The notes beneath the pieces are model-generated. The model did no database searches and had not been told where the DNA came from. It saw only the letters and a program-made list of their open reading frames with translations. From contig NC_062992.1 in the NCBI RefSeq assembly GCF_023078275.1, positions 14,607,706 through 14,671,705 on the forward strand: a stretch of 64,000 bases of DNA. Reading direction: 5' to 3'. Positions 10,621 to 21,743 of this stretch are shown piece by piece. The translations under genes and the position numbers were made by a program. The number at the start of each line of letters is the position of its first letter. Position 1 is the first letter of the stretch. The stretch comes from Leguminivora glycinivorella. Lineage: Eukaryota > Arthropoda > Insecta > Lepidoptera > Tortricidae.

Positions 10621-10637
10621 TTAACGACTTAAACAAA

Positions 10638-12467
10638 AGTACTTGAGGGTAGATTGTGAGTGCTATAATAGTTACATAAGTTCGATAGAAAAACAAATTA
10701 GTAAATACTTCTGGACCCATATTAAAAATATGCGTAAAAATAGTTCAAATTATCCACCAGTTATGTTGTATGAGGACAGGCAAGCTTGATTCTAGAGAGA
10801 TCAGTAACCTATTTGCAGACCACTTTAGCTCAGTGTATGACGACGGAAATACGGATAATATTGTAAACCAACCAAATTCAAGTAGCGGGGAGCTACCCGT
10901 GACATACACGGCAGATCAACTTGTAAGATTATCTTTTACACGGGTCGAGGTTGAATTACAATTGCGAAAATTAAATGCTACAAAGGGTAGGGGTCCCGAT
11001 GACATTCCTCCAGTATTTCTGAAAACCTGTGCAAAGCCACTTTCTGTGCCACTTATGATTATATACAATGCGTCTCTGAAGTCAGGGGTGTTCCCATCAG
11101 CATGGAAACGAGCCAGAGTTATACCTATATTTAAAAGTGGCCGTCGCGAATTTGTTTCAAATTATAGGCCCGTTTCCATACTGTCTTCGATGGCCAAGGT
11201 TTTCGAGAGGCTGGTTTATGCTGCACTATTTGATCATGTAAAAGACAAGCTCTCTCCATATCAACACGGGTTTATGCCCAAGCGATCGACTTGTACAAAT
11301 CTTTTTAGCTATGTAAGTAACATCGCAGAAGCTGTCGATGGAGGCCACCAGGTAGATGCGGTATACACCGACTTTTCGAAGGCTTTCGATAAGGTTAATC
11401 ACAGAATCTTAGTTTATAAATTGCACAACTTCGGTGTTGCAGGTAGTTTACTTAACTGGTGCCAAACTTACCTTCAAGGCAGGCCATCAACTGTGGTGAT
11501 AGAAGGCACTGAGTCTGACAGTTTTATTGCACTCTCTGGCGTACCACAGGGATCTAATCTGGGGCCATTATTTTTCAACGTATTTATTAATGACATAACT
11601 CTTGAATTTAATCACTCGATTGTAACGCTATTTGCAGATGATTTGAAAATGCTCCGTGTGATAAAAAATCAATCTGATGTCCATCGGTTACAGGATGACG
11701 TAGACGTGTTGGTAAAATGGTGTAGGTCTAACGGAATGGTTCTGAACCCCAGTAAATGTAACCATATAAAATTCAGTCGAAAACGAAATCATATACCATC
11801 GAAATATGTAATACTAAACGAAAATTTGCAAGAGGTCAACGAAATAAGAGATCTTGGTGTCATTATGGACAGCAAGCTACGCTTTGTAAGTCACATAGAT
11901 AAGACAATTGATGCTGCATTCAAATGTCTGGGGTTTGTGTTGAGATGTGGTAAGGAGTTCAAGGAATGTTCTACAATTATTACCCTATTCAATTGTTACG
12001 TAAGGAGTAAATTAGAATATTGTAGTGTGATCTGGAATCATAGTTACAAAATACATATTGAAAGAATTGAACGATTGCAAAAACGGTTTACTAGACACTT
12101 ATCTTATCGTTTTGGAAAAGGCAGCCAGGTATATAATTCTAGACTTAAACAATTTAATCTTATTTCTCTTACTAGTAGGCGTAGTATGTTGGACCTAATG
12201 TTTTTGCATAAGCTTCTAAACAATAAGATTGACTGCATGGAAATGGTTAGTCAGATAAGTCTGAAAGTTCCGTCCCGCCTGCCACGTTACCCGTGTTCTT
12301 TACTCTATGTGCCTCCTAGTAGGACAAACCTTTTAGCGCACTCGCCTTTGCCTCGCCTGGCTCGCCTGTACAACGAATTTACTAAAAGGGACCCATCTTT
12401 GGATGTGTTTAGCGACAGCGAATCCTCATTTAAAAACAAATTACTATCTGTTGACGGATCTTGCTAA
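10638..12467 (+). pseudogene. LINE ORF2 reverse transcriptase (Jockey/CR1 superfamily)
   Basis: Linker sequence (CYNSYISSIEKQISK, FWTHIKN) begins near 10638; a frameshift at about 10775-10787 leads into the long frame 10770-12467 (565 codons from an internal Met). Counting from that Met: a fingers-palm region, DFSKAFD with the first catalytic Asp at 201, GVPQGSNLGPLFFN (257-270), FADD at 288-291 with the two metal-binding Asps, then thumb and C-terminal region ending in Cys. It copies element RNA at the nicked target. The catalytic core is intact, but upstream frameshifts and the 7352-10620 insertion leave the element dead as a unit. Confidence 0.92.
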
Positions 12468-12723
12468 CTCTGTTTACTTATTGATAATTTCTGTGTTAAT
12501 TTGTAATTTTGTAATAGTTTAAATGTGTAAACTTAGTTAATTTATATATAGCCCTTGGGGCAATAGGAATTATTGTCATACTTAATATTATGTTTTTGCA
12601 TGCTGTGATTACCTATAAGTGGGGGATCAATTATGAATGGGCTTTTTATAATCTGTAATTAATAGTATGTATATTGTATCTTCTGTTGGTGATCCTAATA
12701 AACAAATAAACAAATAAACAAAT
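12468..12723 (+). other. LINE 3' UTR and simple tail
   Basis: Ends with repeated AAACAAAT units (about 12699-12723), the simple-sequence tail of this LINE. A 12-bp AATCAGACATAT starts right after it and also occurs at 3703-3714. Confidence 0.7.
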
Positions 12724-12735
12724 AATCAGACATAT

Positions 12736-13112
12736 ATTATTTATTGAAATAATTTACGAAATATTTTTTTTTTTTCATTTTATACACAAGAATCGTTTTT
12801 ACAAATGATTAACTTCTTTTACCACAGCTGTATCTAAACGCTCACATTAATATGAACTTAATCCAGTTCTGTGCGACATCGCAACAATAACAAATGGACA
12901 CAGCTCTATTATATTTGCCAGTATAATAACTAAACCCCGTAATCGGTCGAAGTGTCCTACTTCGATAAATGGCAGCACCATCTCTCTCACTATATCGTAT
13001 TTAATCCTGCAAACGATTCATATAGGAGGTGCAAGCACACATTGCTCGCCCTTAGAGTTGGTCAAAGGCGCCTAGCCTTCAGAGATAAGTACACGTAATC
13101 TATGTCAGTGTC
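12736..13112. other. Unannotated spacer
   Basis: AT-rich; nothing recognised. Confidence 0.4.
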
Positions 13113-13182
13113 TTACGTGGTGAAGGGTTAAGAATTTCACCACCCCTTTTACTCCCGTGGGTGTTGTAGAAGTCGACTCTGT
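13113..13182 (+). repeat. S1 SINE-like fragment
   Basis: GTGGTGAAGGGTTAAGAATT followed by CCCGTGGGTGTTGTAGAAGT, the head of the S1 family (complete at 16772-17033). Confidence 0.65.
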
Positions 13183-13701
13183 TATAAATATAATATATAT
13201 CAATTGAGATGTGGGCGATTGGTAAACCTGTCAGTGTCACTATAATATAATAACGCACTAAAACTTGGCCTGTTTCCTGCTCTTGTGTGTCAAAGTTACT
13301 TCCGGCACAAAATTTCAAGGAATAAGGAAAAAAATAAAAATTCCCACCTCCGTCAGTACTTGAATCTACGACCTGGACCACGACTTATTTTTCTTAAACA
13401 TAGAGGTTTTTAGTATCACTCGCAGACTTTGCACGGTAAAAAAATAGTTTACTTGTTTGAATTACCTTAATTGTAGATAACATACTGTTTCCAATAGTTT
13501 TTGTATAGCGGCATAAAGAATTGTCTTTATGAGATACCGCGCTATTTTCACGAGATGCCGAGAATTTCGAGACGGTAGCGGTTGCAAGTTATTTAGTTAA
13601 ATGTTTGTGACAGGACAGAAAAGTTTGTGCCAGCCGGGCTATGCGAAGATGGATAGTCAATAAGAATTTTATTAAATATTCTTGTCTGCGCCTTTGCCTT
13701 T
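13183..13701. other. Unannotated spacer
   Basis: No gene seen. A minus-strand B-box-like stretch near 13350-13375 hints at an old tRNA-derived SINE. Confidence 0.3.
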
Positions 13702-13824
13702 ATTATTTTTCTCAAAAATTACTAAACCTATAAAGTTCAAAACAATTTTCCTAGAAAGTCTTTATAAAGTTCTACTTTTGTGATTTTTTTCATATTTTTT
13801 AAACATATGGTTCAAAAGTTAGAC
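13702..13824 (+). repeat. S3 fragment
   Basis: 5' portion of S3, ending at GGTTCAAAAGTTAGAC and directly fused to a Helitron-like piece, a chimeric junction. Confidence 0.75.
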
Positions 13825-13838
13825 AAACTTCCACTTCC

Positions 13839-14008
13839 CGTTTTAGGGATTAGAAAGACACAAAAAGTAGCCTACTTATGTTATTCTCCATCCCTTCAAC
13901 TATCTCCACTAAAAAAATCACTTTGATTCGTCGGTCCATTTCGCCGTGAAAGATGGACAAACAAACAGACACACACACACATACACACTTTCCTATTCAT
14001 TTCAGTGG
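13839..14008 (-). mobile_element. Helitron-like fragment (minus)
   Basis: Same family as 56966-57177, diverged; minus strand contains GTGTGTGTGTCTGTTTGTTTG and lacks a clear terminal CTAG. Confidence 0.6.
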
Positions 14009-14164
14009 ATTCTGAAGATTATACGACAGGAAATAAAAGAAAACCAATTCGTGACATGTTATACTGCCAGATTGTAAATTATAACGATTTATCGGAATAA
14101 AATTTACTAAATAAATTCAGAATGGGCTGAAATTATTGTAAAACATAATGTTACATAAATAAGT

Positions 14165-14343
14165 ACATGAAACTTCAGGGCCACTCTTGGCAAATAAGGA
14201 GTTAAAAGAAAACGAAACTGTGGCATTGCAGTGACAGGTTGCCAGCCTCTCGCCTATACACCACAATTTAACCCATATCCCATAGTCGCCTTCTACGACA
14301 CTCACGGGAAGAAAGGTGGTGAAATTCTTAACCCGTCACCACA
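14165..14343 (-). repeat. S1 SINE-like copy (minus)
   Basis: Reverse complement of the S1 body: head phrase GTGTGGTGACGGGTTAAGAA at the right end. Lacks the TGTA tail. Confidence 0.8.
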
Positions 14344-15489
14344 CAAGCAACATAAAATGCACTTTTAATACCATATAATACTTTTTATAGCTTAATAGTC
14401 AAATTTTGGTCGTGCAACCGAAATTCTATGCCAGAAGTATTTTAAGGATATAGGAATTCATTTTTAAAACTAAATCCATTATTCCCTTGGGAACTAAATA
14501 GTACATTATTCTTTAGTAACCGTAGATGAAATGATACCTTTAAACAGCAAATGTGAGATAAACATCATAGTTCAAGCTCTAATAAACATAAAAGGGTAGG
14601 TATAAATAAGTAGGTACTTATTTATCTTATGCATACATAGCCAACTTGTGAAGAAAAGGGTTAGGTAAAACCTGAATAATCTGTCACTTTGTAACCAAAA
14701 GTGACCAAATAGTCGTCGGACTGTGCGTCAAACTGCCGCAATATAATACATTGTACGACTTTGTATGACCGTCTTGTGACAAACTCGTTTCCTGCGGCAT
14801 AATATAGTGGGATGGTAATAACGGAGTATGAAATATGTGTTTCAGTTAATGTGAGAATCAATCTAACAGGATGATATACTTAGGATTGACAATCTACATA
14901 AGAATCGTACCTCATTTTTTTTGCGACACCTATTACATTATATCATAACTACACTGATGATACCTACAAAATTTATTTTTCATCACACCCGCACTTTAAA
15001 TGTGATATTGCACGCAGGCGGAGCGTGAGTTATAGAAAAATCGTTCTCCCAAGGGAATAATGAAATTTCTTGTACCGTACTTAACTTTTTTACGTCTATT
15101 TACATATTTTTTACATTGCGAGTGTAATGAAAAACATTGTGTATAACTCGGGGAGTATGAATATTACTAACTCGAGTCTTTAAATCGCTCCGGCAACACG
15201 GCAAGCCGTCGCGATTTAACTTACCCTCGTTGGTAATATTCAACTTCCTCCCCTTGTTGCACAATGTACCTACTATTTTTCAAAATGTGTTTTGACGTCA
15301 TATCATCATATTAAAAAAATTACCTAACTTTATCAAATTATCCAAGTTAGGAATGAGCAGGTTCAATAAAGAAATATTTCATTTGTTCTTAAAAAATAAA
15401 AACACGCAAAAATATTTGGGGAAAATATGATTTTTGTAACTTCCTGCTGCATTTCAGGGGTACACTTTTTTATGTGGGCTTTGTCAGTC
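14344..15489. other. Unannotated spacer
   Basis: No gene. ATTCCCTTGGGAAC (14483) and its inverse CTCCCAAGGGAATAATG (15047) are about 570 bp apart and could be weak ends of an old DNA element. Confidence 0.35.
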
Positions 15490-15499
15490 CCGGTATATA

Positions 15500-15703
15500 T
15501 TGTCCTTGGTGAGAATGTACACTCCCATCTACATCAAAACAATCATGCGGAAAAAAATCGTATCCCTGTTGGGTCGGGTCAGACAGAGTACCAACAGCAT
15601 TCTAAATGTGATTGCTGAAAGATTTGACTGCCCTATCCTCAAGTACTGGATTGGGCAGATCAAACAGGTAGCACTCAGCCCCCCATTTAAATTAGTAATT
15701 TAG
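15500..15703 (+). pseudogene. Unrecognised coding-like fragment
   Basis: A 67-codon frame (phrases RKKIVSLLGRVRQSTNSIL and FDCPILKYWIGQIKQVAL) is less AT-rich and more protein-like than its surroundings, ends in TAG, and is followed by AT-rich sequence with AATTAAAG near 15803. It could be a retroposed exon or LINE C-terminus. I do not recognise it. Confidence 0.25.
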
Positions 15704-16179
15704 TTTGTAGTGTAGTAATTTATTGTTTGTAAATATAGTTAAGATAACTAACATAGCTTTTAAGTACATTTGTGACTAACATCTATGGAGTCTCAGTACT
15801 TTGAATTAAAGAATTATTATTAAAAATACTAAGTACTACTTATTATCCATTTCCCACTCTAATTCTCTCCATCCACATTGTATTAGCAGCAAACATCACA
15901 AATATTAAGTACTACCAAAGAGGATCGAGTATTATAGAGAGGAGTTGAAGTAAAATGTGTAATCACAGTGCATAAACTGCCATCTCTTAACACAGGCTTA
16001 AAACTTTTGAACCTCAGTTTTGACAATTTGGCGTATAAGCTTGATATGTCTTAAAATGTCAAATATTAATATTAGCGCCATCTAGCTGAGCGTACCCCAA
16101 AGGTGTAATGCCATCTAGGCCACCGTACTATTTTCTGTATGGCACTGAGGTACGTTATTGCTTTAGAACTTTTTTTTAA
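15704..16179. other. Spacer with a local direct repeat
   Basis: 15835-15895 (CTACTTATTATCCATTTCCC...TTAGCAGCAAACAT) recurs at 16407-16465. Around 16070-16130 GCGCCATCTAG and GCCATCTAGGCC suggest another short repeat. No gene. Confidence 0.5.
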
Positions 16180-16365
16180 AATACTAGGTCGGTGGCAAGC
16201 AAGCGTACGGCCCGCCTGATAGAAAGCGGTCACCGTAACCTATGGACGCCTGAAATTCAAAGAGTGTCACATGCGCGTTGCCTCCCCATTAGAAACTTGT
16301 ACATTCCCTTTTGCTGTGTTAAATACACATCAAAAAGGAGTGGACAAGTTCCAAAGGACCTTTAA
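16180..16365 (-). repeat. S2 retroposon fragment (minus)
   Basis: Poly-A end is at the left as a T run; contains GTGGCAAGCAAGCGTACGG and GTGTCACATGCGCGTTGCC. Family described at 60195-60530. Confidence 0.75.
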
Positions 16366-16771
16366 GGACCTTATCTGTCTATACAGAGTTATATGTATAT
16401 GTCTTTGGTACTACTTATTATCCATTTCCCCTCTAATTCTCTCTACATTGCATTAGCAGCAAACATGGCGATGGCGTCCACACTGTCCTAATGTGGGAAC
16501 ATTACCATTATACCCCTTAATTAAAATGCCATTATAGGCGGAACCTATACCACGAGATTTTCGCATTTCATAATAAAATGTAAATATCTGGGTTCTATTT
16601 TATTATATCACGTCTTTAGATTAAAAAAAAACTCTTATAAATACAAAAAAAAACCTAATTCCTGGCTGGGATTTGAAACCCTGACACCTGCGATCTGCAT
16701 GCGAACATTGTAATAAAATACAATAATAAAATAAATAAATAAATAACCTGCCTGGCCTGGCTGGTGAGCCT
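16366..16771. other. Spacer
   Basis: Second copy of the local direct repeat (16407-16465) and a minus-strand B-box-like GGGTTTCAAATCCCAGC near 16664, probably a SINE relic. Confidence 0.4.
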
Positions 16772-17033
16772 GTGTGGTGACGAGTTTAGAATTTCACCAC
16801 CCCCTTTCTTCCCGTGGGTGTCGTAGAAGGCGACTGTGGGACATGCAAGGGACATGGTATAAATTGTGGCGTAGGCGAGAAGCTGGCAACCTGTCACTGC
16901 AATGTCACAGTTTCGTTTTCTTTCAACCCCTTATTTGCCAAGAGTGGCACTGAAGCTTTAGTAGTTTCATGTGCTCTGCCTACCCCTTTATGGGATACAG
17001 GCGTGATTGTATGTATGTATGTATGTATGTATA
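16772..17033 (+). repeat. S1 SINE-like element, complete, TGTA tail
   Basis: Head GTGTGGTGACGAGTTTAGAA, body with CCCGTGGGTGTCGTAGAAGG and TTTCGTTTTCTTTCAACCCC, tail of TGTA repeats (17008-17031). Copies at 13113, 14165 (minus), 52068, 59428 and 61478. No clear tRNA promoter boxes; a LINE-mobilised short retroposon is the likeliest nature. Confidence 0.8.
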
Positions 17034-17098
17034 AATAAATAATTGTAAATAGTGTATGAAAGATGAATGTGACGATGTACAATTAATACAAATAAATA

Positions 17099-17166
17099 TT
17101 CTATTCTATTCTATTCTATTCTATTCTATTCTATTCTATTCTATTCTATTCTATTCTATTCTATTC
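17099..17166. repeat. CTATT pentanucleotide microsatellite
   Basis: About 13 perfect units of CTATT. It abuts a tRNA-like stretch on the minus strand (17168-17205, CGTAGCTCAGTCGTAAGAGG), so it may be the tail of an old SINE. Confidence 0.9.
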
Positions 17167-17576
17167 ATTATACCGACCTCTTACGACTGAGCTACGCGGA
17201 ACCGTTGCGCGGTCGACGAAATTAACGACCATATTTTACGTTTACTAACGCGAAAGAAAAACGCACGGAAACTCGAAAATTGGCGTTTTCCTGGATCTAA
17301 GGTTACGCTAGATCGATTTTCACCCCCGAAAACCCCCACATGACTAATTTCAGCGAAACCGTTAGAGCGGTTTCCGAGATCGTCGGTATACATAAATAAA
17401 TAAATATGCAATAATTGCTCGTTTAAAGGTATTAAGATATTATTATCTTCAGAAAGCGTGATAGTTACTCATCAAATACATACATATCTCGTCTGTATTC
17501 CCAAGCAGGGTAAGCGGAGCACATAAAACTGCTGAAGTTGTCATTATCACCAACCAACTGACGCGCGTTCTCTTGA

Positions 17577-17835
17577 TTATTCGAAAACGGATAGCAAAAT
17601 TGCATTTAATCCACAAGAGTGCAAAGCAATTTCATACTAATTTTAACATGATGTTTTTGAATGAAATATTGAAAAAATTGATGAATTTGATTTAGTTTGA
17701 TGTTTTACATTTTATTTATTCATGTTTCAACGTAACTTAAAATCCTCGCAACGCTCAAGATTCCACTTCTCGAATACCTCGCAACGCTCGCGGTTCATAT
17801 TGGTATCTTTAGCTTACTCGGGTCGGGTATCAATA
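17577..17835 (+). repeat. S4 element fragment
   Basis: Body of S4 (TTCGAAAACGGATAGCAAAA ... CGCAACGCTCAAGATTCCAC) without its terminal TAGTTATTTG sequence. Confidence 0.65.
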
Positions 17836-17849
17836 GGGATCACGACTAT

Positions 17850-18462
17850 ATAAAAAAAAACCGGCCAAGAGCGTGTCGGGCCACGCTCAGTGTAGGGTTC
17901 CGTAGTTTTCCGTATTTTTCTCAAAAACTACTCAACCTATCAAGTTCAAAACAATTTTCCTAGAAAGTCTTTATAAAGTTCTACTTTTGTGATTTTTTTC
18001 ATATTTTTTAAACATATGGTTCAAAAGTTAGAGGGGGGGGGACGCACTTTTTTTCCTTTAGGAGCGATTATTTCCGAAAATATTAATATTATCAAAAAAC
18101 GATCTTTGTAAACCCTTATTCATTTTTAAATACCTATCCAACAATATATCACACGTTGGGGTTTGAACGAAAAAAAAAATCAGCCCCCACTTTACATGTA
18201 GGGGGGGTACCCTAATAAAACATTTTTTTCCATTTTTTATTTTTGCACTTTGTTGGCGTGATTGATATACATATTGGTACCAAATTTCAGCTTTCTAGTG
18301 CTAACGGTTACTGAGATTATCCGCGGACGGACGGACGGACGGACGGACGGACGGACGGACGGACGGACGGACGGACGGACGGACGGACGGACGGACGGAC
18401 GGACGGACAGACAGACATGGCGAAACTATAAGGGTTCCTAGTTGACTACGGAACCCTAAAAA
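17850..18462 (+). mobile_element. S3 dispersed element, full copy
   Basis: Starts near AACCGGCCAAGAGCGTGTCG and ends ACTACGGAACCCTAAAAA. A 14-bp TAGGGTTCCGTAGT (17893-17906) is the inverse of ACTACGGAACCCTA (18445-18458). Contains G runs, two AT-rich blocks and an expanded GGAC run. No coding capacity. The A-rich 3' end and insertion into A runs suggest retroposition; the inverted repeat suggests a DNA element; class unresolved. Confidence 0.8.
18325..18407. repeat. GGAC tetranucleotide expansion
   Basis: About 20 perfect GGAC units within an S3 copy; other S3 copies carry fewer (21666, 21971), so this one expanded after insertion. Confidence 0.95.
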
Positions 18463-19673
18463 TGGCATTCGGTTTAGTCCGTCAGTTAGATCGTCCAAAA
18501 ATACTTAACACATATTTTTCGCTTTTTCTAATTAATGAAAAAATACAAAGATATAAAGCATCAAAGTTCCGGAGTGGGGGCCTGTGACGTCACTTCTAAG
18601 TAAAAATTGTACCTAGGCGTGACGTCACGCGAAACTTCAACGCACTGTACGTGATTCGTCATTTTTCGTTTACGAGAAAAAAAAAATACGTGTCTAAAAT
18701 TCTTTGATAATCTAACAGACGGACTAATTAGTTTTTTTTAGTCGTCTCGCCTATTGGCACGTGCGGTTAAACGACAACTTTGCCCCCTTGTAAAATAAAT
18801 AAACTATGTATTTCCGAGAGGTTTAATGTCAAGTCAAAAAACCCATGGTAACGGTTCTGAAAATAATGAACGATTTTAAATTTTAATTTGGCGATCAGAT
18901 AAAGGCTGATTATTTTGGTGGCGAATATTGGATGCTGTTACACACACCGAAAATGTAATAAGTGAAAATTAATTTGATTATATCTTTGTTATTATAGTCG
19001 GCGTTACTGCGGTTTTTTTTACAGTTTATGAAACCTCAGGCTTCGCTTGGCAATTAATATAAAGATTTGGCGTCGGCACTAGTTTTTACAAAAATGACTT
19101 ACCATCTTACCTTCGAACTTAGTAGTTAAGTTAGGCCTTGTTGAGATTAGGCCAGTTTTCTCGCGTTGATTTAAGCCGAAATACGAAAAAGACTGACGGA
19201 CGGACGGATGACAAACCGAGTGTGGGACGAATTTAAGTTCACAAAAAACGGAATCATCCAAGACAATACCAGGGCGCCTTTATACACATTTTGAGTAAAC
19301 CAACATCAGACACAGCGAATATGGTGTATAGGTTGTCGGACGCTATTCTGAACAATGTAATTTGAGGTTTGAGGCCATGAAAAGCAGACTGACAGGGCCG
19401 ATATGTAATTTTTATAAAGGTCCTTTAAAAAATATACCAGTATTTTAATTTTGCTCGTGTTACATGAAACACTCCGTATAATTCTTCACAATCTACCAAG
19501 CTTAGTCGCTAATGAATCTCCCCCCATTAAGGTAATCGTAGAGATAACCCCCCATTAAGACATAATGGTCTTTTATAATCACTCATTAATACTCATTATT
19601 CACTCGTTCACCTCTTTACAATGGAAATGTTAATCGATGGGTGGGAATAGGACGATTTCGTCTTACACTGAGT
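18463..19673. other. Spacer
   Basis: No gene. 18752-18805 (GGCACGTGCGGTTAAACGAC, then CTTTGCCCCCTTGT) is an S4 end fragment. A paired GTGACGTCAC-like motif lies at 18585-18626. Confidence 0.45.
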
Positions 19674-20111
19674 GTAAGCCCCTTTTCACATTATCCGATC
19701 CGATATCGGATGTCGGAAGGGTTTCTATGGAAAAAATCCAAGATGGCGCCTGTAGGCCAGAGCTCAACGAGGGTGCGGGGTGCTGACGACGGGAGGACTT
19801 ACGGAACTAATTTGTTCCGTCTATTGTTCTTTGAGTCGTCGACAACCCAAACCCTCCTTTGAACTTGTACACTCCTTTTTGCTGTGTTCTTATACTTAAC
19901 ACAGCAAAGGGGAGTGTACATGTTTCTAATGGGGTGGCAACGCGCATGTGACACTCTTTGAGTTACAGGCGTCCATAGGTTACGGTGACCGCTTTCCATC
20001 AGGCGGACCGTATACTTGTTTGCCACCGACGTAGTATATAAAAAAAAAGGTAATGTATGGGATATCGGTCTTAGATCGGATATCGGGTCGGATAATGTGA
20101 AAACGCACTTA
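19674..20111. mobile_element. MITE with CACATTATCCGATCCGATATC ends, split by S2
   Basis: Left end TTTTCACATTATCCGATCC and right end GGTCGGATAATGTGAAAAC are inverted repeats rich in GATATC. The body is interrupted by an S2 retroposon at 19752-20049. Confidence 0.75.
19752..20049 (+). repeat. S2 retroposon, nested, A tail
   Basis: 5'-truncated S2 copy ending in GCCACCGACGTAGTATATAA and an A run. The segment 19864-19923 is an imperfect hairpin (TTGTACACTCC / GGAGTGTACA around TGCTGTGT/ACACAGCA), kept in the other S2 copies. Confidence 0.75.
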
Positions 20112-20212
20112 GGCTTGAGTGCACACTCATACTGGGCTTCATCATGTCTTTGATTATGAGATTTTGATATTTAATTTCATTTCTAATCTAGAGCCGAGCC
20201 CAACTGGGGAAG

Positions 20213-20553
20213 TACCTCCGCCTTACAGAAGACCGCAGCCAAATAGCAGTGTTCCTGCCGGTGAGTAAGGCTGCCAGAGCTCAACAAGGGTGCGGTGTGC
20301 TGGTGAGGGAAGAACCTACGGAACTAATTTGTTCCGTCTATTGACGTCCTTTGAGTCGTCGGAACCCGAACCCTCCTTGGAACTTGTACACTCCATTTTG
20401 CTATGTACTTAACACAGCAAAAGGGAGTGTACAAGTTTCTAATGGGTTGGCAACGAACATGTGACACTCCTTGAGATGCAGGCCGTGGGTTACGGTGACT
20501 GCTTTCCATAAAGCGGACCGTATGCTTGTTTGCCACCGACGTAGTATAAAAAA
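20213..20553 (+). repeat. S2 retroposon, longer copy
   Basis: Extends further 5' (TACAGAAGACCGCAGCCAAA) than the nested copy, has the same internal hairpin and ends GCCACCGACGTAGTATAAAA. Confidence 0.75.
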
Positions 20554-20957
20554 AATTAGAATACGCTACGTAAATGGTATTAGGATTTATATGAAACCTG
20601 CGTTATTTTTTTTCATAAAAAAGTAAACGAACGTTTGATGGAGATAAAATGGCTACTTTATCTTTCTATGGCGAAGTAATAAAAGATATTTCATACAGAA
20701 ACGTAGCAGCGGGCCTTTATCTACGCTTGATGGAATAATAAATATAGAAAAGGGCTCTAATAACCAATTTACCCTTTCATATATACAGGGTGGCCCAAGA
20801 TTGTGGGACATGAAAGGAAAAGTACCTTAAATATCGTAAATAGGGTATTTTGCTGAAAGAAGACTATATTTTATTTAATTATAAGTATTTTTGCATTGGA
20901 ACATTTTCTAAAAATTACTTGCTTCGTCTGGGAATCGAACTGGCTTCATAAAAAGGT
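20554..20957. other. Spacer
   Basis: No gene. A minus-strand B-box-like CAGTTCGATTCCCAG near 20931 is probably a SINE relic. Confidence 0.4.
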
Positions 20958-21200
20958 AAAAACCGGCCAAGAGCGTGTCGGGCCACGCTCAGTGTAGGGT
21001 TCCGTAGTTTTTCGTATTTTTCTCAAAAACTACTGAACCTATCAAGTTCAAAACAATTTTCCTAGAAAGTCTTTACAAAGTTCTACTTTGGTGATTTTTT
21101 TCATATTTTTTAAACTTATGGTTCAAAAGTTAGAGGGGGGGGGACGCACTTTTTTTTCCTTTAAGAGCGATTATTTCCGAAACTATTAATATTATCAAAA
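20958..21200 (+). repeat. S3 copy, left half (host of self-nesting)
   Basis: Runs from the S3 start to TATTATCAAAAAA, then a new S3 begins. Its right half is 21744-22057. Confidence 0.85.
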
Positions 21201-21743
21201 AACCGGCCAAGAGCGTGTCGGGCCACGCTCAGTGTAGGGTTCCGTAGTTTTCCGTAATTTACTCAAAAACTACTGGACCTATCAAGTTCAAAACAATTTT
21301 CCTAGAAAGTCTTTATAAAGTTCTACTTTTGTGATTTTTTTCATATTTTTTAAATATATGGTTCAAAAGTTAGAGGGGGGGGACGCACTTTTTTTTCCTT
21401 TAGGAGCGATTATTTCCGAAAATATTAATATTATCAAAAAACGATCTTAGTAAACCCTTATTTATTTTTAAGTACCTATCCAACAATATATCACACCTTG
21501 GGGTTGGAATGAAAAAAAAATCAGCCCCCACTTTACATGTAGGGGGGGTTCCCTAATAAAACATTTATTTCCATTTTTTATTTTTGCACTTTGTTGGCGT
21601 GATTGATATACATATTGGTACCAAATTTCAGCTTTCTAGTGCTTACGGTTACTGAGATTATCCGCGGACGGACGGACGGACGGACGGACAGACAGACATG
21701 GCGAAACTATAAGGGTTCCTAGTTGACTACGGAACCCTAAAAA
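21201..21743 (+). mobile_element. S3 copy nested inside another S3 copy
   Basis: Complete from CCGGCCAAGAGC to ACCCTAAAAAA, sitting in the A run of the older copy. Its insertion point defines the ends of the unit. Confidence 0.85.
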
